From CAIPAT01 sp037144075 (GTDB taxonomy: Bacteria; Verrucomicrobiota; Lentisphaeria; Victivallales; Victivallaceae), in assembly GCA_037144075.1 (NCBI GenBank), contig JBAWXM010000001.1:1-64000 (forward strand): a stretch of DNA of 64,000 nucleotides, given 5' to 3'. This document shows positions 54,784 to 63,422 of the stretch, piece by piece. Made by a program: the position numbers and the translations under genes. The first letter of the stretch is position 1, and every line of letters starts with the position of its first letter. A model generated the notes under the pieces. It worked only from the letters and a program-made list of their open reading frames with translations. It searched no databases and was not told the DNA's origin.

Positions 54784-54811
54784 ATTATAAACCCTTTCAT
54801 AAAACAGTCAA
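54784..54811 (-). promoter_or_regulatory. Orphan LacI promoter, now facing the beta-mannosidase gene
   Basis: Minus strand TTGACT (54806-54811), 16 bases, TATAAT (54784-54789). Homologous to the promoter at 51730-51758 and, more loosely, 47699-47727. With the LacI coding region reduced to a stub, transcription from here would run into the beta-mannosidase gene at 54416. Confidence 0.55.
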
Positions 54812-55080
54812 TAGGCTGTGTTAACAATCATCAAAAAAGAATGAGAATAATTTTTTTCAGCTTACGAATCCCGACAACCATCGCATCGCCAATGGCCGAC
54901 GAACAATCATCGGCGCGAGGCACTTTCCTGCTGCTGCGCTTGTAACGGGGCATTTCCGGGGAACGTATTCTCGCACGAAGACACAAAGGCACAAAGCGAA
55001 TGGCAGAGTATTCTTATGTAGCAACAGCCTGCCAATACTGAGTGGCGACCCCGGGAAGTCCCGCCCGCCTGACGGGAGAA

Positions 55081-55124
55081 TATTCAATATCCAATATCCA
55101 ACACGGAATATCCAATGTCCAAGT
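55081..55124. repeat. Short intergenic repeat, CCAATATCCAACACGG family
   Basis: Reads AATATCCAATATCCAACACGG then AATATCCAATGTCCAAGTGAAA; close match to 41368-41407 and to 55306-55370. Confidence 0.65.
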
Positions 55125-55305
55125 GAAAAGCGCAACAGCCGATATTTTATCGTTCCATACGGTTTAAACGAGTGCTGAGTCTGGCTTTCGTCAGGCAACG
55201 CCTGACTTTGGACTGCGGCGACCCTGCGCCGCTTTGGTTCTGCTGTAGAATTTCCATATCTCGGTATCAACTGAATATTCGCGACATCATACCATCCGAG
55301 GGAGA

Positions 55306-55370
55306 GAATATCCAATAACCAACACGAAATATCCAATAACCAACACGGAATATCCAATATCCAAGTGAAA
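55306..55370. repeat. Short intergenic repeat, CCAATAACCAACACGG family
   Basis: Two tandem units of AATATCCAATAACCAACACG, then AATATCCAATATCCAAGTGAAA. Same orientation as the copy at 55081-55124, about 225 bases away. Confidence 0.65.
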
Positions 55371-55567
55371 TGGTTATCCCTTGTTTGCCGGTTTAAACTG
55401 CTGCCAAATCTTATCTTTCGCCTGACATTGGATTGCGGCGCAATCATTAACGCCGGTCAGGCTCGGCACTCCCGGGGGCGTTTTTTCGCTGATTATGTTT
55501 TATCTACAAGATATAATTGGCTTAAATCGTTAATGATTAATATTTTAGCGGTATTAATATCAAAAGT

Positions 55568-57223
55568 TCAATATACTTTGATGGAGTCTAAATAGACTCT
55601 GATATCCTGTGCCATGCTGGTTCCTGATGGCCATTCCGGTTGTGCATATAGTCCTCCAAAAGCGAATTTTCGCAATATCTTCTTCTCTAAAATACAATGA
55701 TGTTCATTTACAAAAATCTCAAAATGCTTAGCAGTTAAAATTAATTTAAACTTTACCTCTCCGCGCTTAACTTTATTTTCAAGAACGTATTTTTTACCAT
55801 CGACGGTTTTTAATACTATACTGTCAGCTAAAAATTCTTTGTCATATTCTGCCTCGACGACCAACCCGTTACGGGTCTTTCCGCCGATAGAGAATAGCGG
55901 GAAATTTTCTTCGTCCCGTCGATAAAATAATTGCATCGTAAATTCAAAATTTACTTTTTCCGCCATGTTAAGTGCTTCGGACAGTACCACTCCAAGCGTA
56001 GCCTCTTTTAAGCTTAATGACGCAATCTGCCCGCTTATAAACCGCAAACCATTTCGTCCGGCACGCGGCAATAAGAACGGGCGGTCAAATTTTGGCAGTG
56101 GCGTGACTTTCGCCCCCATGATAGTGCTTGGATAGGTATAGGCCAAATATAGTGAATTATTTTCAACAAAACCATTGGGATAGAATGCAATGCCGCTTTC
56201 CGGTTGCACCAATGGTCCTGGCAGCATAAGATCAACCTCGCCGCCAGGTGCGAAAAATAACGCAAGTTTATGGCGGTCGTGAGGAATACGCTGCGGCAAT
56301 CCTGCAGGCCAATCATTCATGACCATTAAAATTGAATCCCTGGCATTGATTTGGCTCAAAGTGAAATTTCGTGAATATATTGTGTCGATTTCCACCGGAC
56401 GGCATCTGCTCCATGTCTTTCCTCCGTCGCAACTGACCGCATGTAAAAGCATTTGTTCCGGCCTGGCATAATGGTCAAGCGCGGGGTTATCCTGTGTTGT
56501 AGAATTTCTGATCAGTAATTCGAGTGAGCCATCCTGGCGCTCAAACACCGCCGGTTCCCAAATTGAAGTTTTTTCTGGTCCGATCCCGTCCGGTAAAGTT
56601 CCAATTTCAGTTTTGGTCTGAGCCGCAATTGGTTCGCTCCATTGCCAGCTATTACCGTCATCAAAACTCATTAACAATGCGGCAAAACAGGTATTCCCGA
56701 CGAGATACTGTCCGCTCCTGTTAGGTAAACTGCACGGGAAGATCATCACTCCCTTTGAGGTGATTAATCCGTGGTTTGTCGGAAATCCTGTCTCATCGTG
56801 CGCCAAAACATCAGGTACATTTTTAACCTCTTTATTTTTCCAATGCACCCCGTCTGTAGACTCTGACACGAACACCCGGCGCGTAAGCATATCGCACCAT
56901 GCACAAAAAAGTTTTTCGTCCTTGAAATTGATGAAGGATGGTTGCCACTGATTGTCGCATTTCACCGGATTTTGACAATTCTCTTCTGATGAGAAAAGTT
57001 TTATTGGCGAAGTCCATGTTTGAAAGTCGTCGCTGATGCTTAAAAAGTTATATTGCCCGGATACTCCCTCTTTCGGTAATTCATTCGCATTCCATCCGGC
57101 GAAGTATTTATCTTTAAATTTTACAATGTCCACGTCATGATTATACCGCAAACATGGCTGCATGTTTGCTTTCGGGACATAAATCGGGAAAAACTCAACT
57201 TCCGGCTGATAAATCTCTAACAT
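55568..57223 (-). CDS. Sialidase-like (BNR/Asp-box) beta-propeller protein
   Basis: 551 aa. Residues about 20-400 form a beta-propeller with Asp-box motifs: SESTDGVHWKNK, SFDDGNSWQWSE and SCDGGKTWSRCR. The C-terminal 150 residues are a beta-sandwich, probably carbohydrate-binding. Asp-box propellers include exo-sialidases, but the arginine triad cannot be confirmed by eye. No signal peptide. Its start is eight bases after the previous gene's stop, so it ends the AraC-headed operon. Confidence 0.72.
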   Translation of the reverse strand: MLEIYQPEVEFFPIYVPKANMQPCLRYNHDVDIVKFKDKYFAGWNANELPKEGVSGQYNFLSISDDFQTWTSPIKLFSSEENCQNPVKCDNQWQPSFINFKDEKLFCAWCDMLTRRVFVSESTDGVHWKNKEVKNVPDVLAHDETGFPTNHGLITSKGVMIFPCSLPNRSGQYLVGNTCFAALLMSFDDGNSWQWSEPIAAQTKTEIGTLPDGIGPEKTSIWEPAVFERQDGSLELLIRNSTTQDNPALDHYARPEQMLLHAVSCDGGKTWSRCRPVEIDTIYSRNFTLSQINARDSILMVMNDWPAGLPQRIPHDRHKLALFFAPGGEVDLMLPGPLVQPESGIAFYPNGFVENNSLYLAYTYPSTIMGAKVTPLPKFDRPFLLPRAGRNGLRFISGQIASLSLKEATLGVVLSEALNMAEKVNFEFTMQLFYRRDEENFPLFSIGGKTRNGLVVEAEYDKEFLADSIVLKTVDGKKYVLENKVKRGEVKFKLILTAKHFEIFVNEHHCILEKKILRKFAFGGLYAQPEWPSGTSMAQDIRVYLDSIKVY

Positions 57224-57231
57224 GACAACCT

Positions 57232-57918
57232 CTAATATTTTACTGAAATTACATTTTTGCCGACATTCAACGGTACTTTAAAACCATTATACAATACATT
57301 AACTTCAACATTCCTGCCGTTACAGATTACGCTTTGCGGTCTTATTGACTTTCCCAGCACCAGCAGAGCCTGTGAGTTGGCGTCTAATTCCAAAGTCATC
57401 TGCCGTAACATGGGATCATAAATGCCGTTCATCAATCGCGAATCGCGTATTTCGGATATTGCCGGAGCATTGTGCTTGTTCCAAATCACCGTGCCAAGCT
57501 GGAAAGGCGTACATACTCCCGGCCAGTTGCTGCGGAGAAAATCCCCTTTTATCTTCAACGTTTCAAGCGTCCAATTCTCCAGAGGGACATTCGTATCATG
57601 GTACAACATGGCCAGCGGTTGAAAGTATGGACTTGTCATGATATTGCCTTTCCCGCTTTTCACCAGTGAGGGAATTGCATATTCATCAAGATAATTATTA
57701 ACTTCCGCATCGGCGTATTTTAAGTAAAGCTGATTCAAGCAGCCTGGATACCCTTGCGAAAAATCAAAGAGATCCATGGCATTGATAAAATTAAAGCTAT
57801 TGGATGGGAAACGCATATTTTTAAACCCTTCTTCGCCAAATCCGGTAATAACACCCAGTTCATTCACGTTCTGCTCGTTAACGGATTGGGCAATATATTC
57901 CTTAAATGACAACCGCAT
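57232..57918 (-). CDS. Truncated protein, C-terminal part of an unidentified carbohydrate-active protein
   Basis: 228-codon frame that I do not recognise. It begins abruptly without signal peptide or good ribosome-binding site, with an in-frame stop shortly upstream. The C-terminal 60 residues (TLELDANSQALLVLGKSIRP, then LNVGKNVISVKY) resemble the final beta-sandwich of glycosidases. A strong site, AGAAGGAGAAG, and an ATG at 57989-57991 in another frame lie upstream and read 42 codons to a stop inside this gene. That suggests a frameshift or deletion has split or shortened the original gene. Confidence 0.5.
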   Translation of the reverse strand: MRLSFKEYIAQSVNEQNVNELGVITGFGEEGFKNMRFPSNSFNFINAMDLFDFSQGYPGCLNQLYLKYADAEVNNYLDEYAIPSLVKSGKGNIMTSPYFQPLAMLYHDTNVPLENWTLETLKIKGDFLRSNWPGVCTPFQLGTVIWNKHNAPAISEIRDSRLMNGIYDPMLRQMTLELDANSQALLVLGKSIRPQSVICNGRNVEVNVLYNGFKVPLNVGKNVISVKY

Positions 57919-58005
57919 CGCCGTCGCGAGCTTTTATCCGACAGCAGCCGGACGAAAATATGATCTGAAAACCGTTTGACGCAACTGGACATTTTTCTTC
58001 TCCTT

Positions 58006-58662
58006 CTATCTGACCCTTTCCACCGTAAGATCGCGCAGGTACACTGTTCCTTCCCCGCCGGTAATCCCAAGCAGCAGGGTGATTTTATCGCACCCGAAAG
58101 GGAGCGAGGTTTTGAAAGAGACATTCAGCCAATCGAAGGAACCCGTAAGCGCCTTGGCGGAGGGCCATTGAACTTTATCATTTACATTGAAATAAGCTCC
58201 GACACGACTACCGCCGTCCGGTCGCGTTTCCTTGATGTTTTCTCCTTTCACCATGCAGGCAACAAGGATCATGCTGTTCTCTGGAACACTCAGCGTAATG
58301 CGGGCACATTCGGCGCCGGGGCTGCTAAGTTTGAACACTTTTCGCCCGTCTAGCACGATCACTTCGATTTTCCCTTTAGTGCCTTCAAAACCCTTCTCCG
58401 AATCCAACGGGTTTTGAAAAATCACTTCCGTTTCGACAGCTCTCTTTTCCTCCCTGGGATTTGCGGAAGGAGCCAACGTTACCTGTGCCGCCTTTTCCAG
58501 GGTTTCCGCAGACAAGCGCAGTTTCTGATTTTCCTCCTTCAGTGCCAGTAAATTCTCTTTTTCCTGTTCGACTTTTTTCTGTGCTTCCTGAAAAGATACG
58601 AGTTCGTCCGCTCCCAGAGATATCCCGACCAGCGTGATGCCGATAATCAGATATTTTTTCAT
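58006..58662 (-). CDS. Secreted coiled-coil protein with CBM-like domain
   Basis: About 218 aa. The ATG at 58662 follows AAAGGA; the TTG two codons upstream is not needed. Signal peptide MKKYLIIGITLVGISLGA, then a short coiled coil (AQKKVEQEKENLLALKEENQ, about residues 27-60), then a jelly-roll-like domain (VSFKTSLPFGCDKITLLLGI, VYLRDLTVERVR) typical of CBM_4_9-type carbohydrate-binding modules. No catalytic signature. It follows the GH2-like protein, which also carries a central coiled coil, by 16 bases; the two may associate. Confidence 0.62.
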   Translation of the reverse strand: MKKYLIIGITLVGISLGADELVSFQEAQKKVEQEKENLLALKEENQKLRLSAETLEKAAQVTLAPSANPREEKRAVETEVIFQNPLDSEKGFEGTKGKIEVIVLDGRKVFKLSSPGAECARITLSVPENSMILVACMVKGENIKETRPDGGSRVGAYFNVNDKVQWPSAKALTGSFDWLNVSFKTSLPFGCDKITLLLGITGGEGTVYLRDLTVERVR

Positions 58663-58678
58663 GATCAATCCTTTCGGT

Positions 58679-61600
58679 TTAATTCTTCAGTGGTACTATC
58701 GGTACTTTGTCCAGGCCGGGTGAGGATGCATAATCGCGCGGTCCACTAAGATCAATCTTCTTCTTTCTTCCGGCCCACTCGAATTCGTAGATCCCTTTTC
58801 CATTCAAAATAAACCAGGCGAGTCCTTTTTCGTCAGCCCTGACCCCATAGCGGCGCCCGTCTGACAGCGTGGTATAGACGTCGACATCGGGCTCGGCGAC
58901 CACGATCACTTCGGCGATCTGCGGATCGGCCAACGGCGGCTGCGGGATCAGCGAATCGCGATAAGCGTCATTCACCGCGTTACGCACATGCGAGAGATAT
59001 TTCCCGCTGCTCCAATTGATGCCCATGTAGCCGAAACCGTAGATCTCGTTGCGTTGGTATTCGGGACGAATACCTCGGCCGGAAGCGGATGGCCAGTTTA
59101 TCCTGATATAAGGATATTCATTTTCGGGCCTGCCGTTGTGCCAGTTTGCCGGACGTTCGGCGCGCTGTTTTTTCGGTACTTCGGTTACGCCCCAGGGGGA
59201 ACCGCTGCCGTCGGCCTTGAGTTCGACGAATCCGTCCAGACTGAGTCCCATGTAGATTGCGGCGGGAATGCCCTGTTCACGGTAAAGGCGGACCGTTTCC
59301 CGGATCTGCTTCGCCTTCTTTTCCACCCGGGGGGATTCCGGGCCGGGCCAGTCGCCCCAGACATAGGAACAGTACAAGGTCTCGCCGAACAGCGCCGGAC
59401 GATATTCGAACTTTCGCTGCCAGTCGTAGACGAACCAGTCTTTGTGGAATTCCGGGTAATGAACGTTGGCAGGGGTATCCGCTCTGAAGCGGTAGTGTCC
59501 GGAATCATAGGTACAGGAATCGCCGTCGCGGGTGACAATCAGTTCCGGATCGAGTGATTTGACGAATTCGTAATAGGTGTCGGCGATGTCGTCCACGATC
59601 TCATTGCGTTTTTCTAGTCCACGCGAATCGCAGCCTGGCGTTACCAGTTCATTGTCGATCGACCAGATCAGGATGCTGGGGTGATTGCGCATGAGCCGAT
59701 GCCAGTTGCGGTAGTTATTCAGATTCAGCTTATGGAAGGAACTCCTGCGGAAAGCGTCAGCGGAACCGAATTGTTTTATCAATGAAGAATCTTTCTTGCG
59801 GGAGAAATCCCCTTGAGGATAGAGCTGGGCGATCAGGAACATGCCGTAGCGGTCGGCCGCCTCGGCCACATCGGGGCGGGTGTGGCAATAGGCGTCGTGC
59901 AGCCGCAGGATATTGATGTTGTCGTGACGGAGCAACGGGAAGATCACCTCGCGGGCTTTGCCCACGGCGAAAGTCCTCACTCCAAGGTCGCCCTGAAGCT
60001 GGAAACGTTTGCCGTTGTAAAAGAAGTCCAGCCCGTGAATCCAGAATTCGCGGAAACCGAAGCTGTCCACTTTACGGTCGACGAGTCTATCGTCAATGTA
60101 GAGATCGCTCACCAGATCGTAGAGGCAGGGATTTTCCAGTGAATAGAGTTCCGGATCGCGCCATTTTGCCTCCTGGTCTACGATGGTGACTTCATCGGGG
60201 GCAAGCCGGCCGGATTTTTCCGGGAAGCGGAATTTTACGTGGTCGTTGCGGACGGCATACTGAAGTAGTTTATAGGAGACCGGGGTCTTTTCCGGATTGA
60301 AGATCTCCGAGGTCAGCAGCAATGACGCTTTGCGCCACGATGGCCGAATCCAGACGTCGGCGACATGCACCGGGTTGCGATATTCCAGCCGCAGATCGCC
60401 GACGATCCCGTAACAACTGGCTTCCTGATCAGTGATGAGGGGGGTGACGGAATAGTCGATCCGAAGCGTATTTTTATCTTTTTTCAGATTCTTTAATTTC
60501 ATTTCGACCAAGCCGACCGTGCCGGAATATTTGCCGCAACTGGCACCATTGCAGAACACTTCGGCGTTGCCGATAATGTTGTCGCAGACGAAATAGACAT
60601 CGCCACCAGTGCCGTCAAAGGTGAAATCCTGTTCGAAGGTGACTTTTTTACTGCATATCAGTTCGTTGAACACGCAGTCCTTATAACCTGGAAGCGGACA
60701 CATTTTGACGGAAAAACGGTTTTTCTGGTTCGAGTAGATGTCGTCTGGGTAGTTCCAGAGACGATAGTAGGGGCCGTACATCTCAAGCGGCAATCGTAAC
60801 GAGGAATCCAGTTTTTCCTGCTTTTCTCCCGCCCGCCAGACCCCATTCAGGAGGAGCGAGGAACGCAGTCCGGGCGCAGGTTTGAATCTTTCATCAATTG
60901 ATGCGGCTGCATCCTTTTCGGCTTCTTTCCTGATCTTTGCATAATTATCCTCGGCGCTCTTTCGGGCAAGTTCAAGCTCCCGCTTCGCCTTGTTCAGACG
61001 ATCGCGGTTAGCGGCGAGTTCAGACCGCAACGCCTCCTGCTGCCTTTTCAAAACTTCGGCCTCACGTTCCAGCTTGGCGCGTTGTTGCTTCAGGGTGGTG
61101 CGGGAATAGACTTGCAGTTGACGTGACAACTCGGCAACATCTTTGCCGTCGGCATCGAAAACGCGACAGCACAACTCGACGTTTCCAGCGCGGAGCGGCA
61201 CTTCCAATTCCCAGGTTCCGTCGTTTGTCAGTGTCGTCTGCTTTTCGCCGAGTTTGAGTGTGTATGGGTTTTGATCCGGCGCGAAGAAACGTATATTCAA
61301 TTGCATTTTTTTGTCGTCGTCATACAAGGTTTTGGCAGGTACGTTGAAGTTGACGGCAAAACCGTTGTCGTAAGCCTCCGCGCCGAGCTTCCGAGCAGGA
61401 GAATCGGCATAGAGCTTCACATTATCGAGTACCGAACCGTCAGGCTTTTCCAGCGTCAGGCAGAAGCCGCAGTCAAAAATGCGATCGACCACCTTCAACA
61501 ACAATAGATTCAGACCACGTTTCAGCTTAGCTTTGTAGACGAAACGCGGGGTGGCATCCTGACAGGTTGGAGCACGTCCAATCATCTCCCCGTTCAGATA

Positions 61601-62059
61601 TAACTTGTGATCGTCATCGCTGCCCAGTCTGATTCTTATCTCCTGTGCGCGGGGCGACTCGATATAGCAAGCAGCAAAAAAAACGAAATGATCCTTGATC
61701 GGCGGAAACACCTCGTCCATGAGAATTTTGCGTGGATTGGAAAAACTCATTTCCTTCCATTCGGAAGTAATGGTGCGGCTGTTGCGCACGCCCCATTCGT
61801 TTGTCACGTCGAGGGCCACGATCATCTTTGACTCGTCGGCCAGAAAGACGGTTTCGTATTTTTTCCCCGGCACCGGTCTTGCGTTCGCTTCACCATTCAA
61901 AAAATCGGTATCCAGTCCGGTTCCGCCATCCTGGCCTTTGACCTCGTAGCTGGGAAAGGGACCGCAGATGAGCCAGCGGGAAATAAAACCATCATTGTCG
62001 CCAGCGCAAACGCCAAGGGCGCATATAGCAATCAGGCAGTTAACTATCAGCATTTTCAT
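58679..62059 (-). CDS. Large secreted GH2-like glycosidase with internal coiled coil
   Basis: About 1126 aa (ATG at 62059 or 62053; TTG at 62065). Signal peptide KMLIVNCLIAICALGVCAG. Then a PA14-like or jelly-roll domain (WLICGPFPSYEV, IRLGSDDDHKLYLNGEMIG), a coiled coil of about 65 residues near 325-390 (AKLEREAEVLKRQQEALRSE and on), a GH2 sugar-binding domain, and a TIM barrel with acid/base Glu804 (LIWSIDNELVTPG) and probable nucleophile Glu893 (LFGETLYCSYVWG). A coiled coil inside a GH2 enzyme is unusual. The substrate is unknown. Second effector of the AraC-headed module 5. Confidence 0.72.
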   Translation of the reverse strand: MKMLIVNCLIAICALGVCAGDNDGFISRWLICGPFPSYEVKGQDGGTGLDTDFLNGEANARPVPGKKYETVFLADESKMIVALDVTNEWGVRNSRTITSEWKEMSFSNPRKILMDEVFPPIKDHFVFFAACYIESPRAQEIRIRLGSDDDHKLYLNGEMIGRAPTCQDATPRFVYKAKLKRGLNLLLLKVVDRIFDCGFCLTLEKPDGSVLDNVKLYADSPARKLGAEAYDNGFAVNFNVPAKTLYDDDKKMQLNIRFFAPDQNPYTLKLGEKQTTLTNDGTWELEVPLRAGNVELCCRVFDADGKDVAELSRQLQVYSRTTLKQQRAKLEREAEVLKRQQEALRSELAANRDRLNKAKRELELARKSAEDNYAKIRKEAEKDAAASIDERFKPAPGLRSSLLLNGVWRAGEKQEKLDSSLRLPLEMYGPYYRLWNYPDDIYSNQKNRFSVKMCPLPGYKDCVFNELICSKKVTFEQDFTFDGTGGDVYFVCDNIIGNAEVFCNGASCGKYSGTVGLVEMKLKNLKKDKNTLRIDYSVTPLITDQEASCYGIVGDLRLEYRNPVHVADVWIRPSWRKASLLLTSEIFNPEKTPVSYKLLQYAVRNDHVKFRFPEKSGRLAPDEVTIVDQEAKWRDPELYSLENPCLYDLVSDLYIDDRLVDRKVDSFGFREFWIHGLDFFYNGKRFQLQGDLGVRTFAVGKAREVIFPLLRHDNINILRLHDAYCHTRPDVAEAADRYGMFLIAQLYPQGDFSRKKDSSLIKQFGSADAFRRSSFHKLNLNNYRNWHRLMRNHPSILIWSIDNELVTPGCDSRGLEKRNEIVDDIADTYYEFVKSLDPELIVTRDGDSCTYDSGHYRFRADTPANVHYPEFHKDWFVYDWQRKFEYRPALFGETLYCSYVWGDWPGPESPRVEKKAKQIRETVRLYREQGIPAAIYMGLSLDGFVELKADGSGSPWGVTEVPKKQRAERPANWHNGRPENEYPYIRINWPSASGRGIRPEYQRNEIYGFGYMGINWSSGKYLSHVRNAVNDAYRDSLIPQPPLADPQIAEVIVVAEPDVDVYTTLSDGRRYGVRADEKGLAWFILNGKGIYEFEWAGRKKKIDLSGPRDYASSPGLDKVPIVPLKN

Positions 62060-62125
62060 TTTCAAGATTTTTCCAATCCTTTTATTGATCAGCTCATTTG
62101 CATTTGATTTAATTTTACCGTATTA

Positions 62126-62458
62126 TCAGGACAATCCTGCCGCTACCTCGAACTCCCATGATACTAGAAACTTGCCATCATCCAGGAATTTAACTGTTCT
62201 GATCGTTTTAACTTCAGGCTTTACCCATGTATGGATGATTTCTTTAGCATTTTGTAGCAAATCAGGAGTGCCGGACATTGGATCAGAGACTTTCTTCCAG
62301 TTTTCATCCATGATTGTCAAAGTGTCATCGACCAGTACCGGTGCGTTATTTTCGGTTATACGCAACTTGCCATTATCGCTAAAACCGACCTTCAAATCCC
62401 CGGAATACGCCGCTAAGTTCAATAGTGACATTAACGTCATCAACAGCATTTTTTTCAT
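62126..62458 (-). CDS. Small secreted hypothetical protein
   Basis: 110 aa. Signal peptide MKKMLLMTLMSLLNLAAYSG and a short beta-rich domain (DLKVGFSDNGKLRITENNAP, FLVSWEFEVAAGLS). AAGGAT six bases before the ATG supports expression. I know no family. It could be an intact small protein or the N-terminal part of a larger glycosidase cut short, since it ends without a clear domain boundary. It lies between the pseudopilin and the GH2-like gene of module 5. Confidence 0.55.
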   Translation of the reverse strand: MKKMLLMTLMSLLNLAAYSGDLKVGFSDNGKLRITENNAPVLVDDTLTIMDENWKKVSDPMSGTPDLLQNAKEIIHTWVKPEVKTIRTVKFLDDGKFLVSWEFEVAAGLS

Positions 62459-62522
62459 AACTATCCTTGATATCCAGCAGTGGTGAATTTTTATTTTGAC
62501 TTATCTATTCATCAAAGCAACT

Positions 62523-63248
62523 CTACATGTTTTTCCAGAAAATGGCGGCATTGCCAACCGTGGCTACGCTGCCGTTTATCGGGATATTATCCCGGCGTTT
62601 AGCGGCAACATGCCCGTCAACAAAACCGATATTGGCACCGGAAAGACCTAAGTGACGCCAGAATGCGCCGGTGCCATCGACCATTCCGTCCGAAGTTTCA
62701 CGCTGATTGGCCATGCCGTCCGGCCAACTGCCCACTTTGCTTATATCAAAAATCAGCGCTGTCGCGGTAGGCATTCTCATTTTATTAAAATTGCGAATGA
62801 TCAGTCCGCTGGTGCTATTGCCGTTACCGTTGTTTTCAGTCGCAACATTGGTATTGATCCCGTAATGAATTGACGCCTTGGTTTCGTCAAACTCTTTCGA
62901 ACTGGGGCAGGCAAATGGGCCAATCGGGCGTTTTGTTCCTCCACCAGTGGTATACAATACAGGATTTATCGTCGGATTATAAATCCTCATTAACGCATCC
63001 TGCCACTTCCCGGCGGTGTTGCTGCTGCCGTTCGCAAAATTTCCCTTATTCGCCGGAACGAGTTTATAGGTGTCAACATACATTATTATATATAAGGCCA
63101 CCTGTTTTAAGTTGTTTGAACACTTAGTCTCTTTAGCCTTTTCCCTGGCTTTATTCAATGCAGGAAGCAGCATTGATGCCAGAATTGTGATGATAGATAT
63201 GACAACCAGTAATTCTATGAGCGTAAATAAGTTAAACTTGCACTTCAT
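62523..63248 (-). CDS. Prepilin-type pseudopilin (module 5)
   Basis: 241 aa. Leader MKCKFNL, helix FTLIELLVVISIITILAS with Glu5, MLLPALNKAREKAKE, and a globular domain with RHLGLSGANIGFVDGHVAAK, the DGHV signature with a slightly longer spacing than H-X9-DG. Residue -1 is Leu. AAAGGAG precedes the ATG. The gene lies between the AraC regulator and the small secreted protein and GH2-like gene. Confidence 0.86.
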   Translation of the reverse strand: MKCKFNLFTLIELLVVISIITILASMLLPALNKAREKAKETKCSNNLKQVALYIIMYVDTYKLVPANKGNFANGSSNTAGKWQDALMRIYNPTINPVLYTTGGGTKRPIGPFACPSSKEFDETKASIHYGINTNVATENNGNGNSTSGLIIRNFNKMRMPTATALIFDISKVGSWPDGMANQRETSDGMVDGTGAFWRHLGLSGANIGFVDGHVAAKRRDNIPINGSVATVGNAAIFWKNM

Positions 63249-63422
63249 TGTAGTTGCTCCTTTATTGCATTTATGATTGATTTGGATTGCTTGCTGTTTA
63301 TAAGTTTACAATTAAATCCGTCATAAAGCAATAGCCTGTTTGTTAACACAGAAGACACTTATTAACTATAATGACATTTGTAATTATTGTATTTGTCCTT
63401 TTGGTTAAGTCATGTCGGAAAA

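Larger units (their letters stand above)
54417..55567. other. 1.15-kb gene-poor region with a LacI stub and repeats
   Basis: No intact gene. In order: 180 bases of leader for the beta-mannosidase; a degraded LacI 5' end with its promoter (54600-54850); a repeat unit TTCTCGCACGAAGACACAAAG/GCACAAAGCGAATGGCAGA at 54966-55009 that also occurs at 41203-41236; and two blocks of the CCAATATCCAACACGG repeat (55081-55124, 55306-55370). The long minus-strand frame here reads through the repeats and is not a gene. Confidence 0.6.

Noticed and set aside
54857..55447. 196-codon minus-strand frame in the gene-poor region
   Set aside because: Its sequence is the translation of short tandem repeats (repeated LDI-type units) and has no start site signal.
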